From Nageia nagi (taxonomy: Eukaryota; Pinophyta): a stretch of 64,000 bases of DNA. The notes beneath the pieces are model-generated. The model was not told where the DNA came from, searched no databases, and saw nothing but the letters and a program-made list of their open reading frames with translations. Made by a program: the position numbers and the translations under genes. Shown piece by piece: positions 21,150 through 33,652 of this stretch (positions are counted from its first letter, which is position 1; the number at the start of each line of letters is the position of its first letter). The stretch covers positions 36,580,001 to 36,644,000 of the forward strand of contig JBITNC010000001.1 in assembly GCA_050084985.1 (NCBI GenBank), written 5' to 3'.

Positions 21150-21370
21150 ATTATAACCATTCCTTGCATACACATAAATGAAACACTTTCCTTATTAATT
21201 CTTCTACATTTTGAATTACATGTCTATTAGAGTTGTTATCACAAATTGCATGCAAAAGATACCATTTCTACTTATTTTTCCATGCCCCATTTTAATTATG
21301 TAAGTGTTGCACATATAGTAAGAATACTAGCAAATGTTATTGAATTTAGTTTGAGATTTGAAATGAGCAC
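21150..21370 (-). pseudogene. PPR fragment
   Basis: The minus strand reads NSITFASILTICATL near 21,345 and, in another frame, NGIFCMQFVITTLIDM near 21,250. These are the second half of one PPR motif and the start of the next. It resembles the units at 16,200-16,530 at the nucleotide level (the TTTTTCCATGCCCCATTTT block). Confidence 0.55.
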
Positions 21371-21440
21371 TCCATTGAATTTTATGAAATTAACTTTAGT
21401 ATTTTTGTTTTCAAATTGTGATCATATGAAAATGATTTAT

Positions 21441-21471
21441 AACCACCCTATAATGTTCTATGAGGGTGGTT
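21441..21471. repeat. Perfect 9-bp stem hairpin (AACCACCCT/AGGGTGGTT)
   Basis: AACCACCCT at 21,441-21,449 and AGGGTGGTT at 21,463-21,471 flank a 13-base loop. Further AACCACC/GGTGGTT and ACCATCA/TGATGG motifs run to about 21,690. A similar mix occurs at 15,556-15,694, so the two may be copies of a short inverted-repeat element. Confidence 0.6.
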
Positions 21472-21699
21472 TTAAACCATCATATATTTTCTACATAAAT
21501 GATAGTTTTTAACCACCTTACTATATTATCATACGATGGTTCAAAATTGTTATTTTATATACAACAAAGGAATTTTAAAGAGGTGGTTTGTAATCATCAT
21601 ATTTTCTCTCAACCTTTCTATGATGGCCTTATCAATGGTGGGCATAAAATCATTGTTAAAGGGTTATCATGATGGGTCAGAACCACCCTTCAAGATTGA

Positions 21700-23131
21700 T
21701 TTTGGTATATTATCCTCTTATTAAGTACACAAACAAGCTTGGTTACAATTAGATTTCTCCCAATTTAGCTATGGTTCCCAAGCTTAATGAGCATTGGGAT
21801 CTTATTCATATAATGGAATATGGTGTTCTAGATTCAATATGTTATGGGCCAAGTATATTAAACCTGATTGTAGTTAATATGTTAAGTCCATTCTTTAATT
21901 TAGATGAGTTTATCATGCACCTTTTATGGTACTATGGTAAAGACCAAAAGGTGTGGACTTGGATGGAGTCTTTTTTTAGCCATATCTAAAGTAACCATTA
22001 ACTTGGCTTCATAATATTTTAAGAGATCCTCCGTAGTTCTCTAAAACACTTGAAGAATTTTGGAATATCTTTAGGATTAGAATTATGTTCCATTTGTGGA
22101 AAGATTGCAATGTGATTATTTTCTCTAGGAAACATGCTTTTATATATTTATCTCTAGTTGATAAGCTTACTATCTTTCATGATATTTGGTTTCAAATCAA
22201 AGTCCAAGTTAACTAGGTTTCTTTCAAAGTTAACCACCCATAGGATCTCATTAGCCATTGGGGCAATGCTCCATGCTCAGTGATTTGTGTTCCTCCTAAA
22301 TTGGATCAACAAGAATTCTCATAATAAAGATAACATTATTTCTCTTCCCCTCAATAGTGGGACTAGAGCTCTACCTGCATATCTCACCAAAGACATCATG
22401 ATACTTGGGATCTATAACCTTTTCCTATGCAAAGTACTTATGGATTAGAAGCTCACCCTAGGTCCCCTCATCAAATTTGTAGATAGGGAAATTTACTAAG
22501 TTCATGTCATCATAATGATGGTTAGGATGGTCGCACTAATGAAGATGATAATATTTGGTATGGTACTTCTAATGGTTGACATTATCTAGATAACTCTATA
22601 ATTTAATGAAGGAGGAGTGGTGATAGATGGATGGGTCTCTAGATCATTTACTATTGAACCTACACTAGATAAGGTAGGGTAGAATTAGCATGAGATTCAT
22701 TAAATGCTTGACAATACACAATATCTACAAATTCCTTCTAATATTTGGAAGCATAATGAATATTTGGTAGATCCTACTATTGTCATTAATGAGATTATTG
22801 TCTATATTCTAGCTAACACTCCATTGGATAGTACTCCATCTACTTTTTGATGAATTTAATATGTATAATGGTATTTAACATTGATGATGGTATTTTAATG
22901 CAATTGTTTTTTTTTAGTTACTTAAGTTATAATGGTTTTTAATTTCCTACCACATGTTAGGTAGCAATCTCTTTAATTGGTTATCCTACTACGTGGCTAG
23001 TAGTGTGATGTGCTTTTTTTAGACTATGGTTTTAATTTGATGTGATGCTAAGTGCTTAGGGTACGTGTTAGCCATCCACCACTTTTTATATGATTTAGCA
23101 TTATTAATACAAGCCTAACCATTAAAAAAAA
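21700..23131 (+). mobile_element. 5'-truncated LINE tail
   Basis: Near 21,830-21,860 a frame reads FNMLWAKYIKPDC, and near 22,040-22,200 FWNIFRIRIMFHLWKDCNVI followed by IFS and HAFIYLSLVDKLTIFHD. These fit the C-terminal region of plant L1-type polymerases. The stretch ends at 23,121-23,131 with ATTAAAAAAAAGG after a non-coding 3' tail, as expected for a LINE 3' end. The reverse transcriptase itself is absent, which suggests 5' truncation on insertion. The assignment rests on pattern resemblance and is moderate. The open frame 21,771-21,989 lies in this region but shows no domain. Confidence 0.45.
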
Positions 23132-25638
23132 GGTATTATAATATTTTATATACATAATAATGCTCATAATAATTCTTAAATTTATTTTAAGAACTTTTTT
23201 TGGTTAAAATGTAATGTTTGTATAATTGGCATTTAACTTTGCTTATATTTCTATAATTGTATTATTTAAAATTATAAGGGAAATATTCAAGTATGTATTA
23301 TTGATTTAGTTTAACTAATGTGATTTTTTTTATAGTAATAATGTATTAAACTTAAAAGAATAATATAAAATGTTCAAGGATAATATCATTAATAAAAAAT
23401 ATAATATTAATATTATAATCTTGGAGTCTATCCATATAAGGTAAATATTAAACTACATAATTTTCATTATGGAGTTTTGAATTCAAATTTAAACATTCTT
23501 CCAATGTATGTTAAGGATTTTAAGTACAAGTTAAGTATCCTTATTAATATTGATGTTATCGTAGTGTCAATATTGCAATTGTACATTATTTCATAAATTA
23601 TACAAGAGAGCCAATAATTCATTCATTATTAATATCAATTAGATTTGGTAAAATGATGGAAGAAACTATTGTAGAATATTTTATATAAAATTTTAGGGAA
23701 AACTATCATGAATTTTAGGTTTATCACTAGTTACTTTTTACAAGTTTTAATAAACATCATCATGTTGTGCTTGATTTGGTTCTAGAATTTTGTTTTAATG
23801 ATTTATTTTTATTTTATGGGTGTAAGTGATTGTGGTCAATTATCCTTAGGAGTATTCTTATTTTTCTTATAATATTTATGCATTATTCAATATTTTTCTT
23901 TATATGAGAAATAATTATTCAAAGACTTAATTGATATATATTTAGTTATGTATAAAATTTGATATGTTTAAAAATCCAATGACTTTAAAAGGATGTTAAA
24001 AGACATATATCTACCTATAGGTTTCAATCATATTTTAGGGTTTGATATATTGATTAGAACTAAAATATTTGTTATATAGCACTAAAGAGGTTGATATCTC
24101 TAAATATGATTTAGGTAAGTGTTGAATGAGATGTGGTAATTTTCACATGCACTTGCGTATTAAAGTATAACTATAATTTTGATGAATGACCTCTAAGACT
24201 AGAAATCAATCTCCAAAGAAGGCCAATTCCCATTGGGATCGGACTGGGATTACAAAAGTAAAGGTGCAAAAAATAAACTTGCAAGACTAAAGCAAACTTA
24301 AAATGATAGGTTAGTGGGTTACAACTAAGTAAAAAAAAAATGGAACACAAGTATCCATTACAGTAGAATCCAATCTAGTTATATAGTTTGATTTTATAGC
24401 CACCAAATAAAATACATCATTCTAAGCAACAATACTTTACAAGTGCTTTAAGATACAAATTAACTATTGATAATCTCTCATATTCCATGAAGTGCAAACA
24501 AACATATCACACAATCATTTAAGAACAATGCCAAATAAATCATAGTTAAGAGATCAAGACATAAATTGCATTTCATTATCATTGACGTTAGTACAAAATA
24601 AGGGTAACATCTACTCTATTCGATCCCTTCTCCTTTAATAGAGGTGATACTTATAGTTTTCCTTTGGAAAATATCTTCTTACAAATTGGTAACAAACTCT
24701 AAAAAACTAAAATATATGTGACTAACTCGCTAGATATTTACAAAGTATCATATTTGATTTTTTGATAAGATTTACAACTCGTATTCAAATATTAAAAGAT
24801 CTGGATCACTCTTTTGTGTGCCCTAACACTCTTCAGCTTGTCCAAAACTTGAAAACCTAAATTTGAGAGTTGAAATAATCTTCTTGGAATGAAAACATGT
24901 TTTACCATGATTTTGATACAATACACAAGTATCTAAATTAAGATGAACTCATCAAAGTCAAATACATAAGGAAAATACATTAGTTTGATGGAATTATTTA
25001 GGCATACTTCAATCTAAATGGTTAGAAATTAAATCATCAAAATTGGAACACTTTAGGTGATTAAGTTATCTATGATTCATCATGGTGTGTGGTTTAACCA
25101 CCTCTAATAGGGCTAGTGTTGAAGAAAATAGGCTATTTGATTTTTCCATTATTCAAATGAAATTTGGCCTATCTGCTTTGTTGGATCTCTGCCAAAATCA
25201 AATGCTTTGTAAAGCAGTGGAAAATAGCTAACTATAATATTATTTGGTTTTACCACCATTTCAAAAAACTTTATTTACTTTGATATTGTTGTATCTTGGC
25301 TAAAGTAAAATACTATGATAAATGCTAAAAAATGACTAAGTACCAACACTATCCTATTTTGTTGCTATTCTTACAACTTTTACTCACCCTAATACTGTTA
25401 GATCTCCATCAAAATTAAACATTATAGAAAATATCTAAAATTGACTAAGTTTAAACATTGTATCAACTTGTGAAGGATTAAAAAGATCATACCCATACAA
25501 AACTCTCCTTATTTCTCCAAAAATATGTATGAGTATACATTCTAACAACTAGTTGGTGGATCTATATGACCAAATATCAAATTCAGACAAAACTATAAAA
25601 ATCTATACAAAACTATATCAACTTGTATGAAATATACC
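23132..25638. other. AT-rich spacer; possibly 3' flank or LTR of the Gypsy element
   Basis: No gene is recognised. A third copy of the ACTTAATTGATATATATTTA repeat lies at 23,918-24,020. Between 25,140 and 25,490 three degenerate lines around TTGGATCTCTGCCAAAATCAA recur at about 140-bp spacing. The minus-strand Gypsy element at 25,639-31,797 should end in a 3' LTR somewhere here, but I could not find a polypurine tract and TG...CA pair that define it. Confidence 0.4.
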
Positions 25639-28600
25639 TTAAGTTATCCTGTCCTTTGGCAAAATCATAAGGGCTTTTGACCATTCTACATTTGTTGGAG
25701 GATCAATATCTTGAATAAGATGATCTAATGAAACAAATTGATTAATTATTTTCAAATTAATATTTTGCTTCATTCTGACTAGCTTTGTTGCCAATTTCTC
25801 TATCTTAGTCATCTCTTGGATGAATTTTAGGAACTTATCTTCAAAATTATCCTTCATCCAATGTGCAAAAGAGTTATCTACTTTTTATGCTTGATCATTG
25901 TATGCCTTCATCTCATTGAGTGTATAAACACTATTATCTTCTTTGTATAAGGGAGGCATCTTATTTTTGTCAAAAATCTTTAAGGCATTATTCAATTTAC
26001 TTATCTTTAGAGTTAATGAATTCATACATTTTCCAATGCATAGCATTAACTCATACAAATGAGCCACTTTTTATGTCATAGCCAAAATTTGATCATGGGA
26101 ATCATTAGTACTCATATCTGTAACCTCTTTTTAATTCATTGCCTTGATGATTTCTTGATTTTCACTATTCATTTTAACAACTCTACCCTTCTTGTCAAAA
26201 ATAACTTTGTATTTCTCTAATCACTTATCATAATATAATACATACTCTCTAATATAATGTAACAAATACAAAATTGGAACTACTTTACCCCAATAATTTA
26301 ACTTAATGCTCTTGAAATATTCAATTGGCAACTATGTCAGCATCAGTGTCATGTCTATTAGGTAAGAGTCTATCTCTGAGTTTTCAACTTTTCTTTAAAC
26401 TTTATTTTTACCTTATCAAAATTCTTTGTTGCAATATTTAAATTTGCATCCTTGTTTGTGCAAGTATCTTGCAAAATATTTAAGTCATATTGAAGCTTTT
26501 TCATCTTATCTTTTAGTGTCTTGTATTTTATCTCTTTGTTCTTGAGTGAAGCCTTTAATGAATCGATCTCTAGATCCAAGGCCTCTATCCAACTATTTTT
26601 CACATTAAGCTCAATCCCCATTATTATGAGATCTTCCCCACTCTCTTCCATAACTTTTATCAATTTTTAAGAATTTGCTTCCTCTTATAACTCATGAATT
26701 TATTTATTTAATAAAGTAATCTATGTTGAGTGAAATTTTTCCTTCTCATTTGCAATAGCTTATTACCTTTCTAGCTTATGTGCTTTACAATCCAAGAGGA
26801 ATACATCTACCACACATTTTTAGCCATGAGGGTCATGCCAATTTTCATGATCTTTTTCTTATTTGTCTGATTGATCTTATCCAATCTTAGTTATAAATAA
26901 ATTCCTTAAACATCAGACATTTTTCTTGTAGATTAATCATTTTGTTTGGATGAAATTTTAAGGACTTTCTTTTGTATATCTACAACCATATATAATTGAA
27001 TCTGTCTAGGGATTTGTATCCACTTGAGAAGGCTACTTGAAATTGTATCCACTTAAGAAGGTTCATCTTGAATTTACTCTAAAGTTTTCTCCTTTTCTTA
27101 TATCATTAGAGAAGGTTTCCTCTTCTTTTATATAGGTCTTTCATATTTTGATGTTTCTTTGGTGAAAATTATTTTCTATAATTTCTTCTTCTTTTCTTCA
27201 TAATGAAGGGTTATGCAATGTGTTTATCTCACCTTCACTAGCTTCTAGCTTATCTACCTCAATTAAATCTTTGACAAGCTCATAACTTTCAGTAGTGGAT
27301 CCTTCAAGGATAATCTTCATAGGTTTTGGCCTTATTTATTTTTGATCCCTTTTCAATCTCCTATATGTTTTATTTGGGTATTTAACCTTTCTTTTCTTTA
27401 CATTTCTCTTCCTTGGATTATCTTCCTTTTATAACCTTTTAGCCAATTTTGCATATTTCTTCTCATGCTCTTTTCTTTATCTATCCTCATCCTTTGCCAC
27501 CTTTCTCTGCATTTCTTTCATATATTCAAAGTCCTTGTTTAATGTAGTACTTTCCTCAATCTTGGCCTAAATGTCAAATTCCATTAACTTGGGTCCTTGT
27601 CCATGCTTTTGCTATTTTTTCAACAATACTTCTTCTTTTGGAGTTAAATTATTCTTTCCTTTCTCAACTTCTAAAAAAATTACTATTGTTCTAGAATTTT
27701 TATTCTTTGGATCTTTTGCATTCTTGGGTGAATATTATTTATCATAAGCTTAAGAGAAAGCTTTATTTTATTCACACATCCATGGCAAATATTTTTGCTT
27801 TCTTTTTACCTTGTACTGTGTGAAGCATTTATTTTTGTTCTTTGAGAAGTTAGAATTATCTAAGCTTTTTTGTGGAGGATTTGATAAACTCTTTTCCTTA
27901 TCAATGGTATTTGCAAAGTCAATTATGATGGTATATTTTTGCCTTCATAAAGCCATGCATAAGGTTTTTAGCATGGAGTTTGACAAAAATGGTCCTATTT
28001 TTGGATTATTCTAATGATTCTCAAACTTATCCATGGATACCCTCACAAAATATGGAGCTTTTTAGTTGACATATTTAAGATGTGTAGTGAATACTCCTAG
28101 TGGATCATAGGGCCAAGAAAGAATAATTTGAGAAAATTGTAGTTTTTTCATTTTTGAAGTCAAATAATTCCAATAGTTTCTATGGTGGGCTTGTATAAAA
28201 TAAAAACCAAGAGGATATGTGTATAAACTCTTTTTCCCCTTAGGCACTCCCCACATTGTTTCTACATAATCTTCTTTTCTAGTCACCTCCATGGTAAATA
28301 ACCAATTTGAAACATAAAAAGGCAATTTCATAGCCTTATCACAAAATTCACTTAGGAAAATGATTGTATAGTTATATATGAAGTAATAATCACCTTTCTT
28401 AAATTGATCCATTTTCAAATTTGATCAAGTTAACTTGGATAACCTAGGTAGAGTTATGCTAAAAGTGAAATTCAAAGATGGAAAGAGGAAATATCTTATA
28501 AAATCATAATAAGATCTATTGATACACAAAACTCAAGTCCACTGATCTATTCTACTTGGAGTGCCATCTTCATTCTTCTAGTTGAGTTGAAATCAAGAAA

Positions 28601-29310
28601 GGCCTCTAGATGCTGATGTAGTAAAAGCTAATACAAAAGCGAGGAGTAATAGAATTAGTTAAGCTTATCCTTGTTCTCTAGTTTGATATCTAGTTTATTT
28701 TCAATCATCTCAAACCAATCCTAGTGATATTTTCCATGATTTTTAATAGTCCAAAATGCTATTGTAACATGTTTTGACTAGACAATTTGGATATCTTTCT
28801 TCCCATAAAGCATGATGATAAGGATAAGGAGTCGAGCAATGTTAGGTTTAAACCCTACAAATTCTTGTATATGATTTTCTTCTCAATAAAAAGATTCAAT
28901 AAATAATAATTTAGCCAACCTAATGAGTATTTATTTGTATCCTTGAAAACTACCTGAACACTAGCCCAATCCAATGTATGATATGGATGATGAAAGGCTT
29001 TGTACATGGCACCTCTACTTAAATCAAGAATAATATTTCCCTGGCTATTTTGTACATTCTTAGATTTGTTAAATGTTTTTTTGCTTGGGGCATCAACTAA
29101 CTCAGGGCAAGGATGGCATCTTTCATACAAGAATGGTAGGATAAACTTAGTCTCATAAATTAAATCCCATAATTGACTATCTTTAGTATTAGCAGATTCT
29201 AAAGGTTTGATTTTTAAATCAACATATTTATTTCATAGATTTTTGTCAAAAAAGTTCTCATTCATATCATTTACAGTAGTTTGAGTAGCTATGAACTTAC
29301 CCATTTTCAT
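25639..29310 (-). pseudogene. Unidentified ORF downstream of Gypsy integrase
   Basis: The start chosen is the first of two in-frame ATGs (MKMGKFIATQTTVND) at 29,310, about 270 bp after integrase ends. The readable N-terminal third includes SQLWDLIYETKFILPFLYER, CHPCPELVDAPSKKTF, GNIILDLSRGAMYKAFHHPY and LGWLNYYLLN, then (28,418-28,062) SEFCDKAMKLPFYVSNWLFT. The middle (about 27,750-27,300) is very rich in Lys and Glu. The last third (26,663-25,639) is coiled-coil-like, e.g. EALDLEIDSLKASLKNKEIK and EMTKIEKLATKLVRMKQN. Original length would be about 1,100-1,200 residues. It is broken by many stops. I recognise no family. Its position parallels the extra 3' ORFs of some plant Gypsy lineages, but no signal peptide or membrane segment is seen. 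Confidence 0.55.
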
Positions 29311-29579
29311 GGAATTATCAAATAAGAGATAAAAATGGGCAAAATCGAACTCTAGGAAGTTGCAAACCCTAGGGCTCTAGACGAATCGAAAAATTGTATA
29401 GGAAAAAATAATCCTAAGGAAATAGATTTGAAATGGGATAAAGAAAATAAAATACATAACTACCTTATTTAATTCAAAATATGCACCTTGAAAATTGCTT
29501 ATAAGAATGAAAATTAAATATATACATATAATACATACTTATGTGGTTAAAATGTGATTTATAACTTTAAATGTTGGTC

Positions 29580-30716
29580 ATTGATCATAATTGAAAGGAA
29601 TTGACCATATATTCCCTCCAACTTGAATGCATTATTTTAGATTTCTTTTGTAATGATGTATTGTCTAGACCATAGAGAGTCCAACATCTGGTGGCATACA
29701 AGCTTGGCTCTATCTTCATCCCATTTGAGAACCAAATTATCAGGTTTGAAAGAAATATTACATGCATACTTTTTGTTAAACCATATCTTAACCATACTAT
29801 TTCTTTTTTGGATTTCTCTGTAAGAATTATCTCAAAGCTCATTTAGGTACATAAAATGAAACATCCTTACTTGTAATGGGTATGAATCATTCATCTCATA
29901 TTAGTTAAGCAGTTGTAATGTAGGTAACTCAATGTTGGATGATAATATTGGTCATTTCCCATAAACTAGAACATAAGGAGAAGTTTTAATGGAAGACTTG
30001 TAAGTGATTTGATCTACCCATAGTGCAAGGTTGAGATTTTTATCCCAATCTTTTTTTTTTCATCTAATATTCTCTTTAGGATTCTTAACCAATATTTGTT
30101 TGTTGATTCAACTAATCCATTACCTTGTGGGTAATAATTTTAAGAGGTATTCTAGTAAATTCCATACTTCAAAGCAAAATCTAAGACTTTGGGTCCTAAA
30201 AATGCAAGAGCATTATTTGATATAACCGTTTATGGAATATCAAATCTTGTTATGATTCTTTCCATGAAGGAGATAATTGTATCTTGATCTTGATATTTTG
30301 TAGTAGAAGCTTCTATCCATCTTATGAAATAATCTATAGCTATTAAGATGAACCTATTACTCAATAATGACCTTGGATTGATCATATAAATGAAATCAAG
30401 GCCCCAGTGGTGGAATGGTTCTTCTATAGTGATGGGTTGTAATGGCATGCTTGATAGTTTTCTCCTTCTTACAAATCTATTACATTTTTCACATTCTTTA
30501 GTGATTTGAAATGAGTCAATATACATGGATGGCCAATAAAATCCTGGTTGTAAATTTTTTTGTTATAGTGGTATAGCTTGAATAAAATCCATCATGATTA
30601 TTTATGTATAAAACATGATTTATCATACAATAATTAAGTGCATTTAATCTAAACCTTCTCCTTTGAGAGGCATTAAGTTCAAATGGTAATCTACCACTAT
30701 CAATATATATACGCAA
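29580..30716 (-). pseudogene. Gypsy integrase
   Basis: The zinc-binding region is represented by CEKCNRFVRRRKLSSMPLQP near 30,470. The catalytic core follows: FHHWGLDFIYMINP with the first Asp, then IDYFIRWIEAST. The frame 30,716-30,516 covers the linker from RNase H. Downstream, at 30,230-29,600, the frame shifts; PYVLVYGK near 29,960 and WDEDRAKLVCHQML near 29,700 mark the end of the core and the C-terminal region. Integrase inserts the cDNA into the host genome. Stops and frameshifts abolish it. Confidence 0.7.
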
Positions 30717-30949
30717 TTATGTTAACCAATTTTTTAGTCCTTCTAAAAGTTTTGTATCTTAAGTTTTCTCTTCATTAATTATGATGTGCTTGAAGCTCTA
30801 ATCACCAGCCAATTACTTACAAAGAGCTCTATCCTTAACTACCTCGATAGGATGAATTTCAACATTATACTTTAAAATCTTTGTAATTCATCTGGCTATG
30901 GACCTTGATCCATTTTACCTTATATAATAGAACTTATAACATCCAGATG

Positions 30950-31797
30950 AATGATAAGCACTAAAATTATACTATGAAAAATGTAATGCTTGAACTTGTT
31001 AAGTACTTTCATTATTATAAACACCTATTGTTCAATGCATTCATACATTTCCTCATCATCATGTAAAGTTTGTCTAAAGAAAGCTATAGGGTATTCATCA
31101 TGATTGTCTTCTTTTTGAGTTAAAAGTGTTATTATACTTTTCTTTGCTCTATATGCATATAAAATAAATTCCTTTAAAAAGTTTGAATTCTTCAAAATCG
31201 AAGCAAACATAATGGATAATTTTATCTAATCAAAAGCCATAACTCTCTTTGTTCTCCACTTAAAAAGAACTTTATCTTTCAACAATTCAGTTATTGGCCA
31301 GATTATTTTGATAAAATCCTAGATGAATCTCCTCACAAAATTTATCTAAACCAAAAAAGCTTGTAGCTTCTTAATATTATATGGAATGGTGAGTTTGGAG
31401 ATAGCTTCCACTCTCTTTGGATCAATTGAAAATCTGAATGTTGAAATGACATGACCTAACAACTTTTCCTAATCCACAACAAAAATGGATTTCTTCAAAC
31501 TTAATGAAATTATGAATTCTTGACACTTAAATAAAGTTTGTTGGAGATATTGCAAGTGATTCTTCTTCTTTTACAAAAAAATAGTGATATCATATAAGTA
31601 TATTAAAATAGTTTTGTTTATTAATTCCTAGAATGCAAGTTCCATATACCTCTAAAAAGTGGCTCCGATGTTGGATAAACCAAATAACATCCATTGAAAA
31701 GAAAATATTCCCCATTTTGTGTTGAATGTTGTTTTGTATTGATCTTCATCCAAATTTGGTTATAACCAAAGAAGATGTCAAGAAAAGAGAAATATTC
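30950..31797 (-). pseudogene. Gypsy reverse transcriptase (C-terminal half) and RNase H
   Basis: From 31,790 down the frame reads DEDQYKTTFNTKWGIFSFQW and FGLSNIGATF, the segment before motif C. Motif C appears as LIYLYDITIF, with Tyr-Asp in place of Asp-Asp. Then comes KKSIFVVD, a GHVIST block and FSIDPKRVEAISKLTIPYNI. RNase H begins at about 31,210 with FILYAYRAKKSIITLLTQKE and PIAFFRQTLHDDEEMYECIE. The N-terminal half of reverse transcriptase is missing at the junction with the LTR at 31,798. Confidence 0.75.
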
Positions 31798-32200
31798 TGT
31801 TATGATGCTACAAATATGAAAAGGGAAATATTACAGAAATGAAATGAATATGGATTTGAAATAGGAAAATGACAACTATCTATTGGAAATAATAGAGCAT
31901 GCATTGATAAATAGAACATGAAATAACATCAATAAGTAGATAGGGATAGAATTTTACTAAATAGTAATAGATTCACAAGTTGCTTTGAGGGGGCTACCTC
32001 CTTACAACTCCAAAGGTGAAAAATAATGTTCAAGATGCCTTTCTCAACATACTTCTATCTATTTATATTAAACTAACCCTAACCCTAATAGTAATTCAAA
32101 ATTGAGCCCTATCCTTAAAATCACAATATTACAATATAGGTCAACAATTTAATAAAATACTAATACTAACACTAAAATGTTAGGATGTGGGGTCCTAACA
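31798..32200 (-). mobile_element. 3' LTR of the chromodomain Gypsy element
   Basis: The 403-bp LTR runs from TGTTATGATGCTAC to GGTCCTAACA on the + strand, giving TG...CA ends on both strands. A purine-rich tract (AAGAGGGGTTGCA on the minus strand, at 32,201-32,213) lies directly outside, in the place of a polypurine tract. A CCCTAACCCTAA stretch at about 32,080 is only two telomere-like units. Confidence 0.75.
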
Positions 32201-32279
32201 TGCAACCCCTCTTGGGATGAAGCATTATCCTCAAAGCTTGAAGAGTGGAAACTATTGCTACAGTTGATGAAGGATTTTC

Positions 32280-32575
32280 CATGTTGCATCTTCTAGTGCC
32301 ATGCCTTGCCACTGCATAAGGACTTCTATGATGGAGCAATTACAAAGTATTCATGAGTGTTGATCTAAAATTGCCTTAGGTATAATTACCATTGATCTAT
32401 CCTCTACAAAATCAAGTAATTGTGTCTGAACTTGAACCTCTGATCCAACCATTTTCTTAAGGTAAGAGACATGAAACACTAGGTGAATCTTGGAAGAATT
32501 AAGAAGCTCTAATTTGTATGTAGCTAGGCTAATGCACTGTAACACCTTGTAAGGACCATAAAACTTTGGGGCCAA
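32280..32575 (-). pseudogene. Integrase C-terminus and chromodomain-like tail
   Basis: The frame 32,575-32,351 reads LAPKFYGPYKVLQCISLATY (first residue from the upstream Leu), then NSSKIHLVFHVSYLKKMVGS, the conserved C-terminal GPY-to-HVS region. Beyond the stop, another frame reads EVLMQWQGMALEDATWKILH at about 32,330-32,270, the core of a chromodomain. Chromodomains direct integration to particular histone marks. One frameshift separates the two parts. Confidence 0.75.
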
Positions 32576-32579
32576 TTTT

Positions 32580-33500
32580 TGAAGACCTTTTATTTTTTAA
32601 GATTTTTAGTGATAAGGTTATAGCCTCAGAAAGACTATGTCATCTACCTAGAACTCCCTTTCCACACATTGCTGATCAGCCTGTTATTTCATACAATGTT
32701 GGGCTATCTAAAGGTTATCCTTGAGCAAATGAAGAATATCATCCCTAGTAACTAAAGCTTAGTCAACTACTTAAACTGTACTAGTACCTACAACATACGA
32801 GGTGACTATTGGTGGAGCTTGACCATACACTACTTCATAGGGGGTCATCTTGCTGGTAGAATGATAAGATGTATTATACCACCACTCAGCCAAGGGAAGC
32901 CATCATACCAAATGCATAGGTTATGCTAAAGTAAAATAACATAAATATATTTCTAAGAATTTGCTAATAATTTTAGTTTGACCATCAGTTTATGGGTGAC
33001 ATGTTGAGCTCATGTTTAGTTGGGTACCTTATAGTTTAAAAAGCTCTTGCTAAAAATTACTTGTAAAAGTGGGATCATGATCACTAACAATCACCTTTGG
33101 CATGCCATGTAGTTTAAAAATTATATCTAGGAATAATTGTGTCAGTATCACTACTTTGTAGGGATGAGCCAATGAACCAAAATGAGCATATTTGGATAAC
33201 TGATCAACCACCACTAGGATAACTAATTTACCATGAGATTTAGGAAGGCCTTCAATGAAATCCATTGAGATGTCAGTCCATGTATGGGTAGGTATGGGGA
33301 GAGGTTGAAAGAGTCTTGGAGTACCCTTTGTCTCACCCTTTTATCATTGATACACATTGTAAGCTACCACAAACTACTTGATATCCAATTTCATACCTAT
33401 CCAATAGAATGACTGTGCCACTCACTTATAAGTTTACAAAAATTCTTCATGTCCTAATGTAGGTGTGGAATGCAATTTAGTAAGTATTTTTGATTTGCAT
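32580..33500 (-). pseudogene. Gypsy integrase core (chromodomain element)
   Basis: The frame 33,265-33,050 has MDFIEGLPKSHGKLVILVVV with the first catalytic Asp and IVSDHDPTFTSNF with the second. Near 32,985 the sequence reads TDGQTKIISKFLEIYL, with Lys where the catalytic Glu belongs. Further down, WLPLAEWWYNTSYHST and MTPYEVVYGQAPP are readable. Frameshifts occur between these blocks. The changed Glu would abolish strand transfer even without the breaks. Confidence 0.8.
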
Positions 33501-33652
33501 TTTGAAGGAGATGGTAACAAAATTTGACCTTTGAATCTCAAAATACCATCATGCCATGTATGTTGTGGTTTACTCATTGGGTCTTGAGTGATCTATTTTA
33601 GCAATTATTAGGTGGGGCTATCCTCTACCCAATCTTGTTTAACTTTATCCAA

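Larger units (their letters stand above)
25639..31797 (-). mobile_element. Ty3/Gypsy element fragment with an extra downstream ORF
   Basis: Reading the minus strand from 31,797 down: partial reverse transcriptase, RNase H and integrase, then a 3.6-kb decayed ORF unlike any pol domain. The upstream part of reverse transcriptase is cut at 31,797 by the 3' LTR of another Gypsy element. Domain order with integrase after RNase H marks it as Ty3/Gypsy. I could not assign the lineage. The gag pieces at 41,392-43,407 and 51,693-52,076 may be its 5' part, but that is unproven. Confidence 0.75.

Noticed and set aside
21704-23140. Target-site duplication for the LINE tail (GGTATATTAT against GGTATTATAA)
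   Set aside because: Only a partial match in AT-rich sequence; it could easily be chance.
32070-32100. Telomere-like CCCTAA units
   Set aside because: Only two units, inside a defined LTR; no array.
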